DNA of 14,751 nucleotides from a bacterium (GTDB lineage: Bacteria > BMS3Abin14). Below, in pieces: positions 6,561 through 14,751 of this stretch. The stretch spans positions 440,937-455,687 of the forward strand of contig CP070719.1 of NCBI GenBank assembly GCA_020350725.1. Direction: 5' to 3'. Position 1 is the first letter of the stretch, and every line of letters begins with the position of its first letter. The translations under genes and the position numbers were made by a program. The notes under the pieces are model-generated. The model saw nothing but the letters and a program-made list of their open reading frames with translations, had not been told where the DNA came from and made no database searches.

Positions 6561-6573
6561 TGTAACGGTTACA
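6561..6573. promoter_or_regulatory. TGTAAC-G-GTTACA dyad upstream of the promoter
   Basis: Perfect 6-bp arms around one central base, ten bases upstream of the -35 box of the DUF6502-type promoter. Its place suits an activator or a second regulator site; it differs from the 22-bp palindrome, so a different protein is likely. Confidence 0.55.
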
Positions 6574-6584
6574 GATTGGGTGCC

Positions 6585-6696
6585 GTGGAAAGTGGAAAGG
6601 ATAAAGGGGAAAGAGTCCGGACCAATGTACACGGTACAAGGTACAAGGGGAAGCGGGTCTTCTGTGTACTATGCACCATGTACTGTGAACTGAACG
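6585..6696. repeat. Degenerate 7-nt tandem repeat, 16 units, words GTGGAAA / GTACAAG / CTGTGTA
   Basis: The longest unbroken run: 16 heptamers keep one register although the word changes along the tract. Examples are gtggaaa at 6585 and 6592, gtacaag at 6634 and 6641, ctgtgta at 6662, ccatgta at 6676. The change of word without loss of phase suggests gradual drift or copying in 7-nt steps. Confidence 0.85.
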
Positions 6697-6713
6697 GTTC
6701 ACTTATTTCTCCC

Positions 6714-6755
6714 CCTTGACCTTTAATCTTTATCCCTTAACCTTTAACCTTCGAG
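6714..6755. repeat. Degenerate 7-nt tandem repeat, word CTTTAAC
   Basis: Six heptamers in register (ctttaat at 6721, ccttaac at 6735, ctttaac at 6742). The tract supplies the last codons and the TAA stop of the DUF2779-type gene, giving the C-terminal residues KVKG. It is the inverse of the word at 374-415. Confidence 0.85.
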
Positions 6756-8254
6756 TCCGTCAGCCACTCATTGTCGACCAGTTCCCTCAACCTCTCCACG
6801 ATCCTCATCATCCCCTCCGTGTCGAGATCGCAATATTCCCGCAGCTCCCGGTAAACCCGGACCCTCTCCTCCTCCGGGACATCGGTGTAGGTGACCCTGA
6901 AGTATTCGGTGCTGGCAGCCATTCCATCTGCGATGGGGAGATGTCCGTAGTCCAGGCCGGTGAAGGCCGGCAGGACATCCTTCATGGAGGCGCTCCCGTG
7001 CTGTTCCGGATGATAGGCATGGAAGGAACGAAAGGGCGCGAACAGATCAACCAGCCGGCCGTCGAGATCCTCCCACCAATCGAAAAGATCGTCATCCGTG
7101 GCGGCAAGATCTCTCAAAACCCCCCTCTCGAAGGGAGCGTTGTACACGACCACGGACCCTGTGGGGCGGATGGCCCGCCGCAGTTCGGCCAGCAATCCCG
7201 TCCTGGGATCTTGGGACTCCTCTGCGAGACAGGAGTGATGTTCCGATGCGCCCTGTGGCGACCCGACCACGTGGCAGGAGAACTGAAAAGGGATCTGCTG
7301 ATAGGGACGGGTCCCGTCGAGGAGGGGGATGGCCGGCATAAAAGTCTCGAAGTCGAGATAGTGGATGGGGTATTCAAGCCCGGCGAGGAACTGTTGCACC
7401 TCAGGACGGCTGAGGTGGACCCGCTGGGACCTCAGGGCCTCAACCTGGATGCGCTGTTTCCCGGTGAGGAAGACATCCTCCGGCAACTCACGCAGTTCGG
7501 TCACCCCCCTCTCCAGAAGTTTAAAACCCTTGGCCCTGTCGCCGTGGAGCGTCGTGACACTGTCTTCGGGCAGGAAATCCCAACAGACGGACTTCAGAGA
7601 ACACTCGTAAGGGGACGTGCACTGGACGCCGATGCCCACCTCGGGGCACCTTTCGGACAGGACGACCTCTGTCATCCTCTCCAGGTCATCGTCTATCGCC
7701 GGGAGGAGACCCGCCGTCTCTTCGGTAACGTCCTCGGCGTTGAAAAACCGACCGAGGTCCAGCTCTCCCTGCAGAACATACTGATTGTCGACGTGGAGGA
7801 GGTAGCACGACCTCACCTCCACCCCCGCACCGGCGAGTATATGCCTCTGGAAGGCCACGTCGGGGATATGCTCATTTTTGACCCTCGTCGAACTCTTGAC
7901 CTCGTAGAGGTCCCAGCGGTCCGCCTCCACCGGTTCGAGGACATCCACGCGGGCATAGGCGTTCCTGTACACAAAACCGGCCTCGAAGAGGGGTACTCGA
8001 AGAGGGAGGTGTCTGTGGGTCTCGGGAACGACCTCCTCCGCCCGGTGTCTTTCCCCGCTGATGAGGAGCCCACCCGGAAACAGGTCTCTGGCCATCTCGC
8101 CGACTCGATGGCCCTGGTCGAAGATGGCCTGACGAACAGGGTCGACCGGTGGAAAGATCTCCCGGTCATTGTAATGACACCAGAGGAGTTTGGGGCACAG
8201 GAGCCCTGACAGGTAGCGGGATTTGGATATGAGGGGCGGTGTTTCCCTGGCCAT
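6737..8254 (-). CDS. DUF2779-type nuclease: Cas4-like PD-(D/E)XK plus DEDDy-like exonuclease domain
   Basis: 505 residues, ATG at 8254 with only a weak ribosome binding site. The N-terminal half resembles Cas4/AddB-type nucleases: C20 pairs with a cysteine cluster C212/C218/C224 that could bind a 4Fe-4S cluster, and D104 with E118-V-K120 (in DLYEVKSS) fits the PD-(D/E)XK active site. The second half matches DUF2779: HYLDFETFMPAIPLLDGTRP gives D301/E303 (Exo I), YNAPFERGVL around 371-380 (Exo II region), D403, and Y474-x3-D478 in EYCDLDTEGM (Exo III, DEDDy type). Both active sites look intact. Such proteins are presumed to act in DNA repair or processing; substrate unknown. No cas1/cas2 or repeat-spacer array is nearby, so a CRISPR role is not supported. 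The gene stands alone, divergent from the HEAT-repeat lipoprotein, and its stop lies in a heptamer repeat. Confidence 0.92.
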   Translation of the reverse strand: MARETPPLISKSRYLSGLLCPKLLWCHYNDREIFPPVDPVRQAIFDQGHRVGEMARDLFPGGLLISGERHRAEEVVPETHRHLPLRVPLFEAGFVYRNAYARVDVLEPVEADRWDLYEVKSSTRVKNEHIPDVAFQRHILAGAGVEVRSCYLLHVDNQYVLQGELDLGRFFNAEDVTEETAGLLPAIDDDLERMTEVVLSERCPEVGIGVQCTSPYECSLKSVCWDFLPEDSVTTLHGDRAKGFKLLERGVTELRELPEDVFLTGKQRIQVEALRSQRVHLSRPEVQQFLAGLEYPIHYLDFETFMPAIPLLDGTRPYQQIPFQFSCHVVGSPQGASEHHSCLAEESQDPRTGLLAELRRAIRPTGSVVVYNAPFERGVLRDLAATDDDLFDWWEDLDGRLVDLFAPFRSFHAYHPEQHGSASMKDVLPAFTGLDYGHLPIADGMAASTEYFRVTYTDVPEEERVRVYRELREYCDLDTEGMMRIVERLRELVDNEWLTDSKVKG

Positions 8255-8316
8255 GTCACTAACATTGTAGCCTGAGAGGGGCTTGGGGTGAAGGGAGGAG
8301 GAGCGATACCCGAGAG

Positions 8317-8364
8317 TAATAGTATATAGTGTATGGTTATTGTATATAGTATTGAGTGTGAGAT
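8317..8364. repeat. Degenerate 7-nt tandem repeat, word GTATATA
   Basis: About seven heptamers, one shortened to six (gtatata at 8322, gtgtatg at 8329, gttattg at 8336). AT-rich and between divergent genes, so it may also hold the unlocated promoter of the DUF2779-type gene on the minus strand. Confidence 0.75.
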
Positions 8365-8366
8365 GA

Positions 8367-8395
8367 TTGCCCTGCCACTGTCATCCAACTATAAA
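8367..8395 (+). promoter_or_regulatory. Candidate sigma-70 promoter for HEAT-repeat lipoprotein
   Basis: TTGCCC (8367-8372), a 17-nt spacer, and TATAAA (8390-8395). The predicted start near 8402 gives a leader of about 45 nt. The -10 box is the first unit of the CTATAGA heptamer tract, so near-identical units downstream could act as alternative -10 boxes. Confidence 0.5.
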
Positions 8396-8429
8396 CTATA
8401 GACTATAGACTATTGCTGTACACTGTGAC
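8389..8429. repeat. Degenerate 7-nt tandem repeat, word CTATAGA
   Basis: Six units (ctataaa at 8389, ctataga at 8396 and 8403, a six-base ctattg at 8410, ctgtaca at 8416, ctgtgac at 8423). It forms most of the HEAT-repeat gene leader. Confidence 0.85.
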
Positions 8430-8447
8430 CGAAATCGGGGAGGGTAT

Positions 8448-9590
8448 ATGAAAAGGGCATCACTGGTTATCGCGGTCCTGATGACGGCTCTCGGCATCCT
8501 CTTCCCGGGCTGCGCCCACGTCCCGCCGGAGGTCAGATACGAATCGGACGCTCTTCGGTCGAACAATTCGGTGCAGAAGGCGTACGCCGCCTCGCGCCTG
8601 GCAAAATCCCCCGACAGGGCGGAGCTGGTTATCCCTGATCTCATCGACGTCATGGCGGATGAGACCTCTCTGGACTGGTATCGCGGCAGACTCTTCCCCG
8701 CCGAGGACCCCATAGGCCCTCCCATGAGATCAGGGGCCGTCCGGACGACGCCCGCCCGTGAGGCCAGCCGGACACTGGCAGCCATCGGCGGTCCGGCTAT
8801 CGACCCTCTCATCGGGGCTTTCGGCGACAGCAGCCCCACAGTGCGCAAGTGGGCCGCCGTTACCCTGGGAGACATCCGCGACCGCCGTGCCGCCGGCCCC
8901 CTGGAGAAACTCCTTTCCGACGGTGACACGGAGGTCCGGATCGCAGCGGCCAATGCCCTGGCTGCCCTCGATCGGGACCGGGGCACCGATGCCCTTATCC
9001 AGGCCCTTTCAGATGAAGATCCGGCCGTCAGGAAGAACGCGGCCCGCATCCTGGGCAAGCTGCAGGCCTGGGAGGCTCTGGAGGCCCTCATCATAACGTT
9101 GGAGGACGAGGATTACAGCGTGGCACTGGAGGCGATCACGGCCCTATTGAACAGCTCCGATTTCAGGGCTTACGGCGCCTTCGCCGAGATGATGGAGCAT
9201 CCCGACCCCCTCATCCGTAGAGAAGCGGTAAAGGGACTATTCTACAACCCCAACATGGCCGAGGCGGACCTTCTGATCGATGCTCTCTCGGATGAGGATT
9301 CCGTTGTCCGCGAATATGCCGCCAGGACCCTGAGCCTTCTATCCGACCCCAGTCTCGTCGAACCCCTCATCATAAAACTCGCCGACCGGAACTACAGCGT
9401 CCAGTATTGGGCGGCTGAAGCTCTGGGAAAGATCGGCGACCGGAGGGCCATTGAGCCCCTGATCGACAAGCTGGGCTCGGACGTCCCCTATATCTGGGAG
9501 ATGGCCCGCCAATCCCTGAAGAGGATCACGGGCCAGGATTTCGGCCTCAGGCAGTCGAAGTGGCGGAAGTGGCTGGAGGAGAATCAATAG
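8448..9590 (+). CDS. HEAT-repeat lipoprotein
   Basis: 380 residues; ATG at 8448 with GGGAGGG about 4 nt upstream. Signal with lipobox FPGC (Cys22) marks a lipoprotein. From about residue 85 to the end the chain is made of roughly eight or nine HEAT/PBS-lyase-type helical pairs of about 31 residues, with recurrent phrases such as PTVRKWAAVTLGDI, PAVRKNAARILGKL, SVVREYAARTLSLL and SVQYWAAEALGKIGDRRAIEPLI. Such solenoids bind other proteins and have no catalytic residues of their own; the phycobilin-lyase label attached to this repeat family does not apply here. Likely an envelope scaffold or assembly factor; partner unknown. It is the only plus-strand gene in the window, with its own promoter and terminator. 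Confident as HEAT lipoprotein, not on function. Confidence 0.92.
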   Translation: MKRASLVIAVLMTALGILFPGCAHVPPEVRYESDALRSNNSVQKAYAASRLAKSPDRAELVIPDLIDVMADETSLDWYRGRLFPAEDPIGPPMRSGAVRTTPAREASRTLAAIGGPAIDPLIGAFGDSSPTVRKWAAVTLGDIRDRRAAGPLEKLLSDGDTEVRIAAANALAALDRDRGTDALIQALSDEDPAVRKNAARILGKLQAWEALEALIITLEDEDYSVALEAITALLNSSDFRAYGAFAEMMEHPDPLIRREAVKGLFYNPNMAEADLLIDALSDEDSVVREYAARTLSLLSDPSLVEPLIIKLADRNYSVQYWAAEALGKIGDRRAIEPLIDKLGSDVPYIWEMARQSLKRITGQDFGLRQSKWRKWLEENQ

Positions 9591-9599
9591 AGCCTGGAG

Positions 9600-9648
9600 C
9601 TTAGAACTCAGCCCTTAGCCCTTAGTACTTAGTACCTAGAACTAAAAA
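9600..9648. repeat. Degenerate 7-nt tandem repeat, word CTTAGTA
   Basis: Seven heptamers in register starting 10 bases after the HEAT-repeat stop: cttagaa at 9600, cttagcc at 9614, cttagta at 9621 and 9628, cctagaa at 9635. It overlaps the left arm of the terminator. Confidence 0.9.
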
Positions 9649-9698
9649 AGGTTGAAGTCCCTGAAGATTTTATCATTGGGCGGTCTTCAACCTTTTTT
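9644..9698. terminator. Bidirectional intrinsic terminator between convergent genes
   Basis: Perfect 14-bp arms 9644-9657 and 9685-9698, loop of 27 bases. The outer six A/T pairs give a T run after the GC part of the stem on both strands, so it can serve the HEAT-repeat gene (plus) and the convergent gene at 9673 (minus). The right arm encodes the last residues of that gene. Confidence 0.82.
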
Positions 9699-10182
9699 CC
9701 AGGCTCTCGTCCGAAAGGGTTTTCCTCGATCTCTTCGGCAGTTCCTTGAGGGGATCCCCCAACCGGTGCTCCCGGAGGCGATTGATGAACCTGAGGATGC
9801 TCCAGGCGTGCCGCTGCAGGCTGTCCTCACCGATCCGGCTGGACCCGTTGATGATCCGGAGCCGGACCTCCATGGCCTCGAGGATCTCGGGCCACAGAGC
9901 CCCGGCCGCCATGGGCATGGACTCCTCCCACGTCCCGCCGCCGGTGACGGCGGTGTAAAGCTTCAGGAAATTCTTCTGATTGATCGCCTCCGAGGGAAGA
10001 GCTTCTCTGGCCTGTTCCACCGTCCACCCTTCCCTCTTGCACGCCAGGACCAGCAAGCGTTTCCGGACCGCCTCCCAAAGAGCCCAGGCAGCGGTGAACG
10101 CAGTCAGCCCGTCGGGCGGATCCTGGTTCAGGGCCTTCTCGGCCCTGGTCTTGAGTGCGAGGAGGTATTTGGGGTGATGCAT
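9673..10182 (-). CDS. Uncharacterised helical protein, possibly HEPN-like
   Basis: 169 residues, ATG at 10182, AGGTGA a few bases upstream inside a small dyad. No signal peptide or membrane segment. Predicted almost wholly helical: LTAFTAAWALWEAVRKRLLVLACKR, then VEQAREALP, FLKLYTAVTGGG, and a C-terminal helix HAWSILRFINRLREHRLGDPL, ending in a basic tail. The order of helices and the phrase VRLRIINGSS recall HEPN-domain proteins, where the usual motif is R-X4-6-H often followed by G; here R-X4-N-G is present, so if it is HEPN the catalytic His is an Asn. That is a weak, by-eye assignment and I do not recognise the family firmly. It is convergent with the HEAT-repeat gene and lies downstream of the VapBC-like pair on the same strand, with a repeat-filled gap between. 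A HEPN-type link to the toxin pair is possible but unproven. Confidence 0.75.
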   Translation of the reverse strand: MHHPKYLLALKTRAEKALNQDPPDGLTAFTAAWALWEAVRKRLLVLACKREGWTVEQAREALPSEAINQKNFLKLYTAVTGGGTWEESMPMAAGALWPEILEAMEVRLRIINGSSRIGEDSLQRHAWSILRFINRLREHRLGDPLKELPKRSRKTLSDESLEKRLKTAQ

Positions 10183-10185
10183 CGC

Positions 10186-10200
10186 TTCACCTACGGTGAA
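10186..10200 (-). promoter_or_regulatory. Dyad covering the ribosome binding site
   Basis: ttcacc (10186-10191) and ggtgaa (10195-10200) flank three bases. On the message the AGGTGA that serves the downstream ATG lies in the hairpin, which could mask it and limit translation. Confidence 0.5.
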
Positions 10201-10203
10201 GAT

Positions 10204-10315
10204 AAATCAGAGCATTAGAGGATTGAAGATCAGAGAATTAATATCGTTGAACCATATCCAGGGTTCTGATTTCCTGCCATTCAACGATCTAATATCCAAT
10301 GATCTAATGCTCAAC
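10204..10315. repeat. Heptamer repeat tract arranged as a large imperfect dyad
   Basis: Sixteen 7-nt units can be laid from 10204. The left half reads like gaggatt, gaagatc, agagaat, and the right half like tctaata, tccaatg, atctaat, so one half is roughly the reverse complement of the other. Perfect 9-bp outer arms (10210-10218 with 10304-10312) and inner arms (10243-10251 with 10280-10288) support the dyad. It fills the gap after the PIN-domain gene. Confidence 0.7.
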
Positions 10316-10316
10316 T

Positions 10317-10739
10317 CTATTTCATGTCCCCCACCCACTTCACATGGCTGGCGAACGGCGACTGCTGGACGGAATCGTACAGCCCTCTCCGTGCCGTGAC
10401 CAGGCGGCATTGGTTCTGGACAGCGAGGGCAAGGTTCAGGCCGTCGATGAAAGACCATCGCCCGGACAGGGATATTTCCATGGCTGATTCCATAAGGTGC
10501 CCCGAGGGGTAAAGAAGCACGGGCACTGAGAGTAACGCCGACAGGATCTGTCTGGCCTCATCGGCGTCCAGTTGACCCATTCCGGCCTTGACCGACACGA
10601 TCTCACCGGCATGGGGGAAAAGCAGGTCAGTGCCGATCAGGTCGTGGGCTCCTGTGAGAAGGCGGGCCGCTTCTCGAGACAGCACCTCCGGTATGAACCA
10701 CTTGACGGCCACAGCGGGTTCGACGGCATAACGCGCCAT
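10317..10739 (-). CDS. VapC-like PIN-domain protein with altered active site
   Basis: 140 residues, ATG at 10739, three bases after the stop of the antitoxin-like gene. The chain follows the PIN fold order: AVEPAVAVKWFIPE at the N-terminus, FPHAGEIVSV, then SFIDGLNLALA and CRLVTARRGLYDSV. VapC toxins are Mg2+-dependent RNases using about four acidic residues. Here the first (normally the Asp of VDAS) is E7, E46 is present, D99 in FIDG is present, and the fourth (normally the Asp of TAD) is R117 in VTARR. One acid is thus conservatively changed and one replaced by a basic residue, so activity may be weak or lost. Length is normal and the frame intact, which argues against simple decay. Forms an operon with the RHH antitoxin-like gene upstream. 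Confidence 0.88.
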   Translation of the reverse strand: MARYAVEPAVAVKWFIPEVLSREAARLLTGAHDLIGTDLLFPHAGEIVSVKAGMGQLDADEARQILSALLSVPVLLYPSGHLMESAMEISLSGRWSFIDGLNLALAVQNQCRLVTARRGLYDSVQQSPFASHVKWVGDMK

Positions 10740-10742
10740 CGC

Positions 10743-10964
10743 CTATTTTCTCTCGACCAGTTCGGCGCTGTCGGTGTGCTCCCGCCCGCCGATCATCCGG
10801 CGGATCCTGGCCGACAGGATCTCCGCGTCGATGAACTCAGCCTGGGCCGCGCTCTCGATAATGGACTTGAGCTCCGACTGCATGGACCTGCCGTTGCGGC
10901 GGGCGCGGTTTTTGAGATTCCTCAGGGTTTCCGGGGAGAGGTCACGAACGAGCACGTCCGGCAT
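10743..10964 (-). CDS. FitA/VapB-like ribbon-helix-helix antitoxin
   Basis: 73 residues from the ATG at 10964, chosen over an in-frame ATG at 11066 because AGGAGG lies 6 nt upstream and the family normally begins as here (MPDVLVRDLSPETLRNLKNR). The N-terminus fits a ribbon-helix-helix DNA-binding fold: strand PDVLVRDL, helix ETLRNLKNRARRNG, helix SMQSELKSIIESAAQ. The C-terminal part (about 42-73) would wrap the PIN toxin. Antitoxins of this type bind the toxin and repress their own promoter; an operator-like dyad lies directly upstream. The toxin gene follows after 3 bp. Confidence 0.9.
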   Translation of the reverse strand: MPDVLVRDLSPETLRNLKNRARRNGRSMQSELKSIIESAAQAEFIDAEILSARIRRMIGGREHTDSAELVERK

Positions 10965-10973
10965 GGAAGGCCT

Positions 10974-11020
10974 CCTGAAATGTGATATCGATATGATAGC
11001 ATATTTCAGGACCTTCGCAA
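10974..11020 (-). promoter_or_regulatory. Promoter and operator of the antitoxin-toxin pair
   Basis: Minus-strand TTGCGA (11020-11015), 16-nt spacer, extended -10 TGC-TATCAT (TATCAT at 10998-10993). Perfect 8-bp arms cctgaaat (10974-10981) and atttcagg (11003-11010) bracket the -10, and an inner palindrome atatcgatat sits at 10985-10994. This fits RHH-antitoxin autorepression. Confidence 0.65.
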
Positions 11021-11041
11021 GTAAAGATGGCGATTCCAGGG

Positions 11042-11146
11042 TTCGGGCTTTAGATGCTCGATCCAATATCTAAAATATAACTTTCGTGATTTGTGATTCG
11101 TAATTAGTGATTCGAAAAGACTAGTTCACGGTATCCAATTCACAGT
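11042..11146. repeat. Degenerate 7-nt tandem repeat, word TCGTGAT
   Basis: Fifteen 7-nt windows keep register; the clearest are tcgtgat at 11084, ttgtgat at 11091, tcgtaat at 11098, tagtgat at 11105, with ccaatat at 11063 and atccaat at 11133 toward the ends. Start of a gene-free stretch that runs to 11674. Confidence 0.75.
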
Positions 11147-11150
11147 TGGA

Positions 11151-11189
11151 GATTGCTTCACTCAATTACCTGTTCGCAATGACAGACGC
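11151..11189. repeat. 39-nt dispersed element, copy A (GATTGCTTC ... CAATGAC)
   Basis: Begins gattgcttcac and ends cgcaatgacagacgc. Twenty-nine of 39 positions match copy B at 11456 with no gaps; a third, longer copy is at 14598. It resembles short elements I have seen repeatedly in intergenic DNA of unrelated bacteria; their nature is unclear to me. Confidence 0.7.
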
Positions 11190-11213
11190 TTGTTTCTCAC
11201 CATGTCTCCGCAC

Positions 11214-11283
11214 TGGATATCCAAGTTCCAGGTACTGTGTCTCAGGTACCATGTCTCACAGACCCTTTTGGATTTTGGACTCA
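11214..11283. repeat. Degenerate 7-nt tandem repeat, words CCAGGTA / CCATGTC
   Basis: Ten heptamers in register: ccaagtt at 11221, ccaggta at 11228, tcaggta at 11242, ccatgtc at 11249, then ggatttt at 11270. The words ccatgtc and ccaggta return at 11513 and 11527. Confidence 0.8.
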
Positions 11284-11312
11284 TTCCTCCCCTCGCCTGC
11301 CCTGCCTGCCGT

Positions 11313-11395
11313 GAGCTTGTCGAACGGAGCCTGTCGAAGGGCCCCCTCTCCCCCTCTCAATTACTGTGGCCCTCTGCCTGCCCCGAGCCTGTCGA
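11313..11395. repeat. Three GAGCYTGTCGA copies
   Basis: gagcttgtcga at 11313-11323 and gagcctgtcga at 11327-11337 and 11385-11395, all in one orientation; the first two are exactly 14 bases apart (two heptamers). They lie in a GC-rich segment between heptamer tracts. The motif resembles a REP-like sequence common in many bacterial intergenic regions. Confidence 0.65.
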
Positions 11396-11455
11396 GGGGT
11401 GGCGGCTTCTCAAGGGTCGCCCCTGTGTCCTCTGTGGTAAAGTTTTCATTCCCGG

Positions 11456-11494
11456 GACTGCTTCACCCGGTTTTTTGTTCTCAATGACAACCGC
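11456..11494. repeat. 39-nt dispersed element, copy B
   Basis: Begins gactgcttcac and ends ctcaatgacaaccgc; aligned without gaps to copy A (10 mismatches in 39). Same orientation as copy A. Confidence 0.7.
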
Positions 11495-11505
11495 TTTCTC
11501 CGTAT

Positions 11506-11634
11506 CTGACAGCCATGTCCCATGTTCCAGGTATTAACTGTGAACAGGGAACTGAGAGCTGAGTCCTAAGTACTAAGTGATATGTGATAAGTAACAGCTC
11601 AGCATACTTATCTCCTATCTCTTAGAACTGTATA
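11506..11634. repeat. Degenerate 7-nt tandem repeats in three blocks, word CTAAGTA
   Basis: Blocks 11506-11533 (ccatgtc, ccatgtt, ccaggta), 11538-11600 (nine units, for example ctgagtc at 11559, ctaagta at 11566, ctaagtg at 11573) and 11607-11634 (cttatct, cctatct, cttagaa). Short phase breaks separate the blocks. No gene or terminator was found between here and the fdhD stop. Confidence 0.82.
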
Positions 11635-11674
11635 TCCTCTCCCCCTCACCGCATCACGAACTGCGCAGGACCCC

Positions 11675-14640
<2,966 letters not shown>

Positions 14641-14660
14641 CCCTCTATTGTTCTTATCGT

Positions 14661-14695
14661 TTCTACTGTCTACTTTGTACCTTGTACTTTGTACT
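14661..14695. repeat. Degenerate 7-nt tandem repeat, word TTGTACT
   Basis: Five units in register: ttctact, gtctact, ttgtacc, ttgtact, ttgtact. The inverse word (gtacaag) builds part of the 6585-6696 tract. Confidence 0.88.
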
Positions 14696-14696
14696 C

Positions 14697-14751
14697 CCTC
14701 GATAGTGAGGACTAATCGTCGTCAGCGCTGAGTGCCTCCTCACTATCGAGG
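14697..14751. repeat. Perfect 15-bp inverted repeat at the window end
   Basis: Arms 14697-14711 and 14737-14751 (cctcgatagtgagga and its complement), with 25 bases between. The right arm ends on the last base of the window, so the repeat may be longer. No T run is visible. It could be a hairpin, the end of a mobile element, or a fold-back artefact at a contig end. Confidence 0.75.

Noticed and set aside
6716-8209. 497-codon plus-strand open frame opposite the DUF2779-type gene
   Set aside because: The minus-strand frame has two intact nuclease motif sets; the plus-strand product has no recognisable domain and starts in a heptamer repeat.
6737-8254. Cas4-like protein as sign of a CRISPR-Cas locus
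   Set aside because: No cas1/cas2 or other cas gene and no regular repeat-spacer array; the heptamer tracts have no spacers and far too short a unit.
10965-11066. N-terminal extension of the antitoxin-like protein to 11066
   Set aside because: It would cover the promoter and operator dyad; AGGAGG is placed for the ATG at 10964, where the family consensus begins.
11146-11537. Two overlapping plus-strand open frames of 113 and 115 codons
   Set aside because: They run through the heptamer tracts, the 39-nt elements and the GAGCYTGTCGA copies, have no ribosome binding site and give a low-complexity Pro/Ser/Leu-rich product without family features.

Overview
The window looks like a GC-rich chromosomal segment from an anaerobic, metal- or mineral-respiring bacterium, most likely Desulfobacterota (the old Deltaproteobacteria) or a close uncultured relative. 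The reasons are two multiheme c-type cytochrome lipoproteins beside an outer-membrane beta-barrel, an FdhD formate dehydrogenase accessory protein, and a protein (cut by the left edge) resembling a winged-helix/ferredoxin family I know from that group. The assignment rests on gene content only.

Layout, left to right. (1) 1-364, minus: N-terminus of the putative winged-helix/ferredoxin protein. (2) 567-6515, minus: a six-gene run transcribed from the right: DUF6502-type HTH protein -> six-repeat DUF5666-like lipoprotein (ATGA overlap) -> beta-barrel outer-membrane protein -> pentaheme lipoprotein (ATGA overlap) -> larger multiheme lipoprotein with 7 canonical CxxCH and 3 wide-spaced C-Xn-CH sites -> secreted protein with an extremely acidic tail, then a clear intrinsic terminator. 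I read it as a porin-cytochrome conduit for electron transfer across the outer membrane, with its own regulator. The regulator has a near-consensus promoter whose -10 lies inside a 22-bp perfect palindrome directly abutting the start codon, which implies a leaderless, self-controlled message. (3) 6737-8254, minus: DUF2779-type nuclease (Cas4-like PD-(D/E)XK plus DEDDy-like exonuclease). (4) 8448-9590, plus: HEAT-repeat lipoprotein, sharing a bidirectional terminator with (5) 9673-10182, minus: an unrecognised helical protein, perhaps HEPN-like. (6) 10317-10964, minus: a VapBC-like pair whose PIN toxin has altered active-site positions. (7) 10965-11674: gene-free repeat debris. (8) 11675-14472, minus: ligA and fdhD overlapping by 4 bp. 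(9) 14473-14751: repeats, ending in a 15-bp perfect inverted repeat that closes exactly on the last base.

The most unusual feature is not a gene. Most intergenic gaps are built of degenerate tandem repeats with a strict 7-nt period. Each tract has its own heptamer (CTTAGTA, CTATAGA, TTGTACT, CTTTAAC, CTAATTT and others), but many reduce to one pattern, roughly CYNNRNA. About seventeen blocks are present; they touch stop codons, start codons and a -10 box. They recall the heptanucleotide STRR repeats of heterocystous cyanobacteria. A second repeat class (about 39 nt, beginning GAYTGCTTC and ending near CAATGAC) occurs three times among them.
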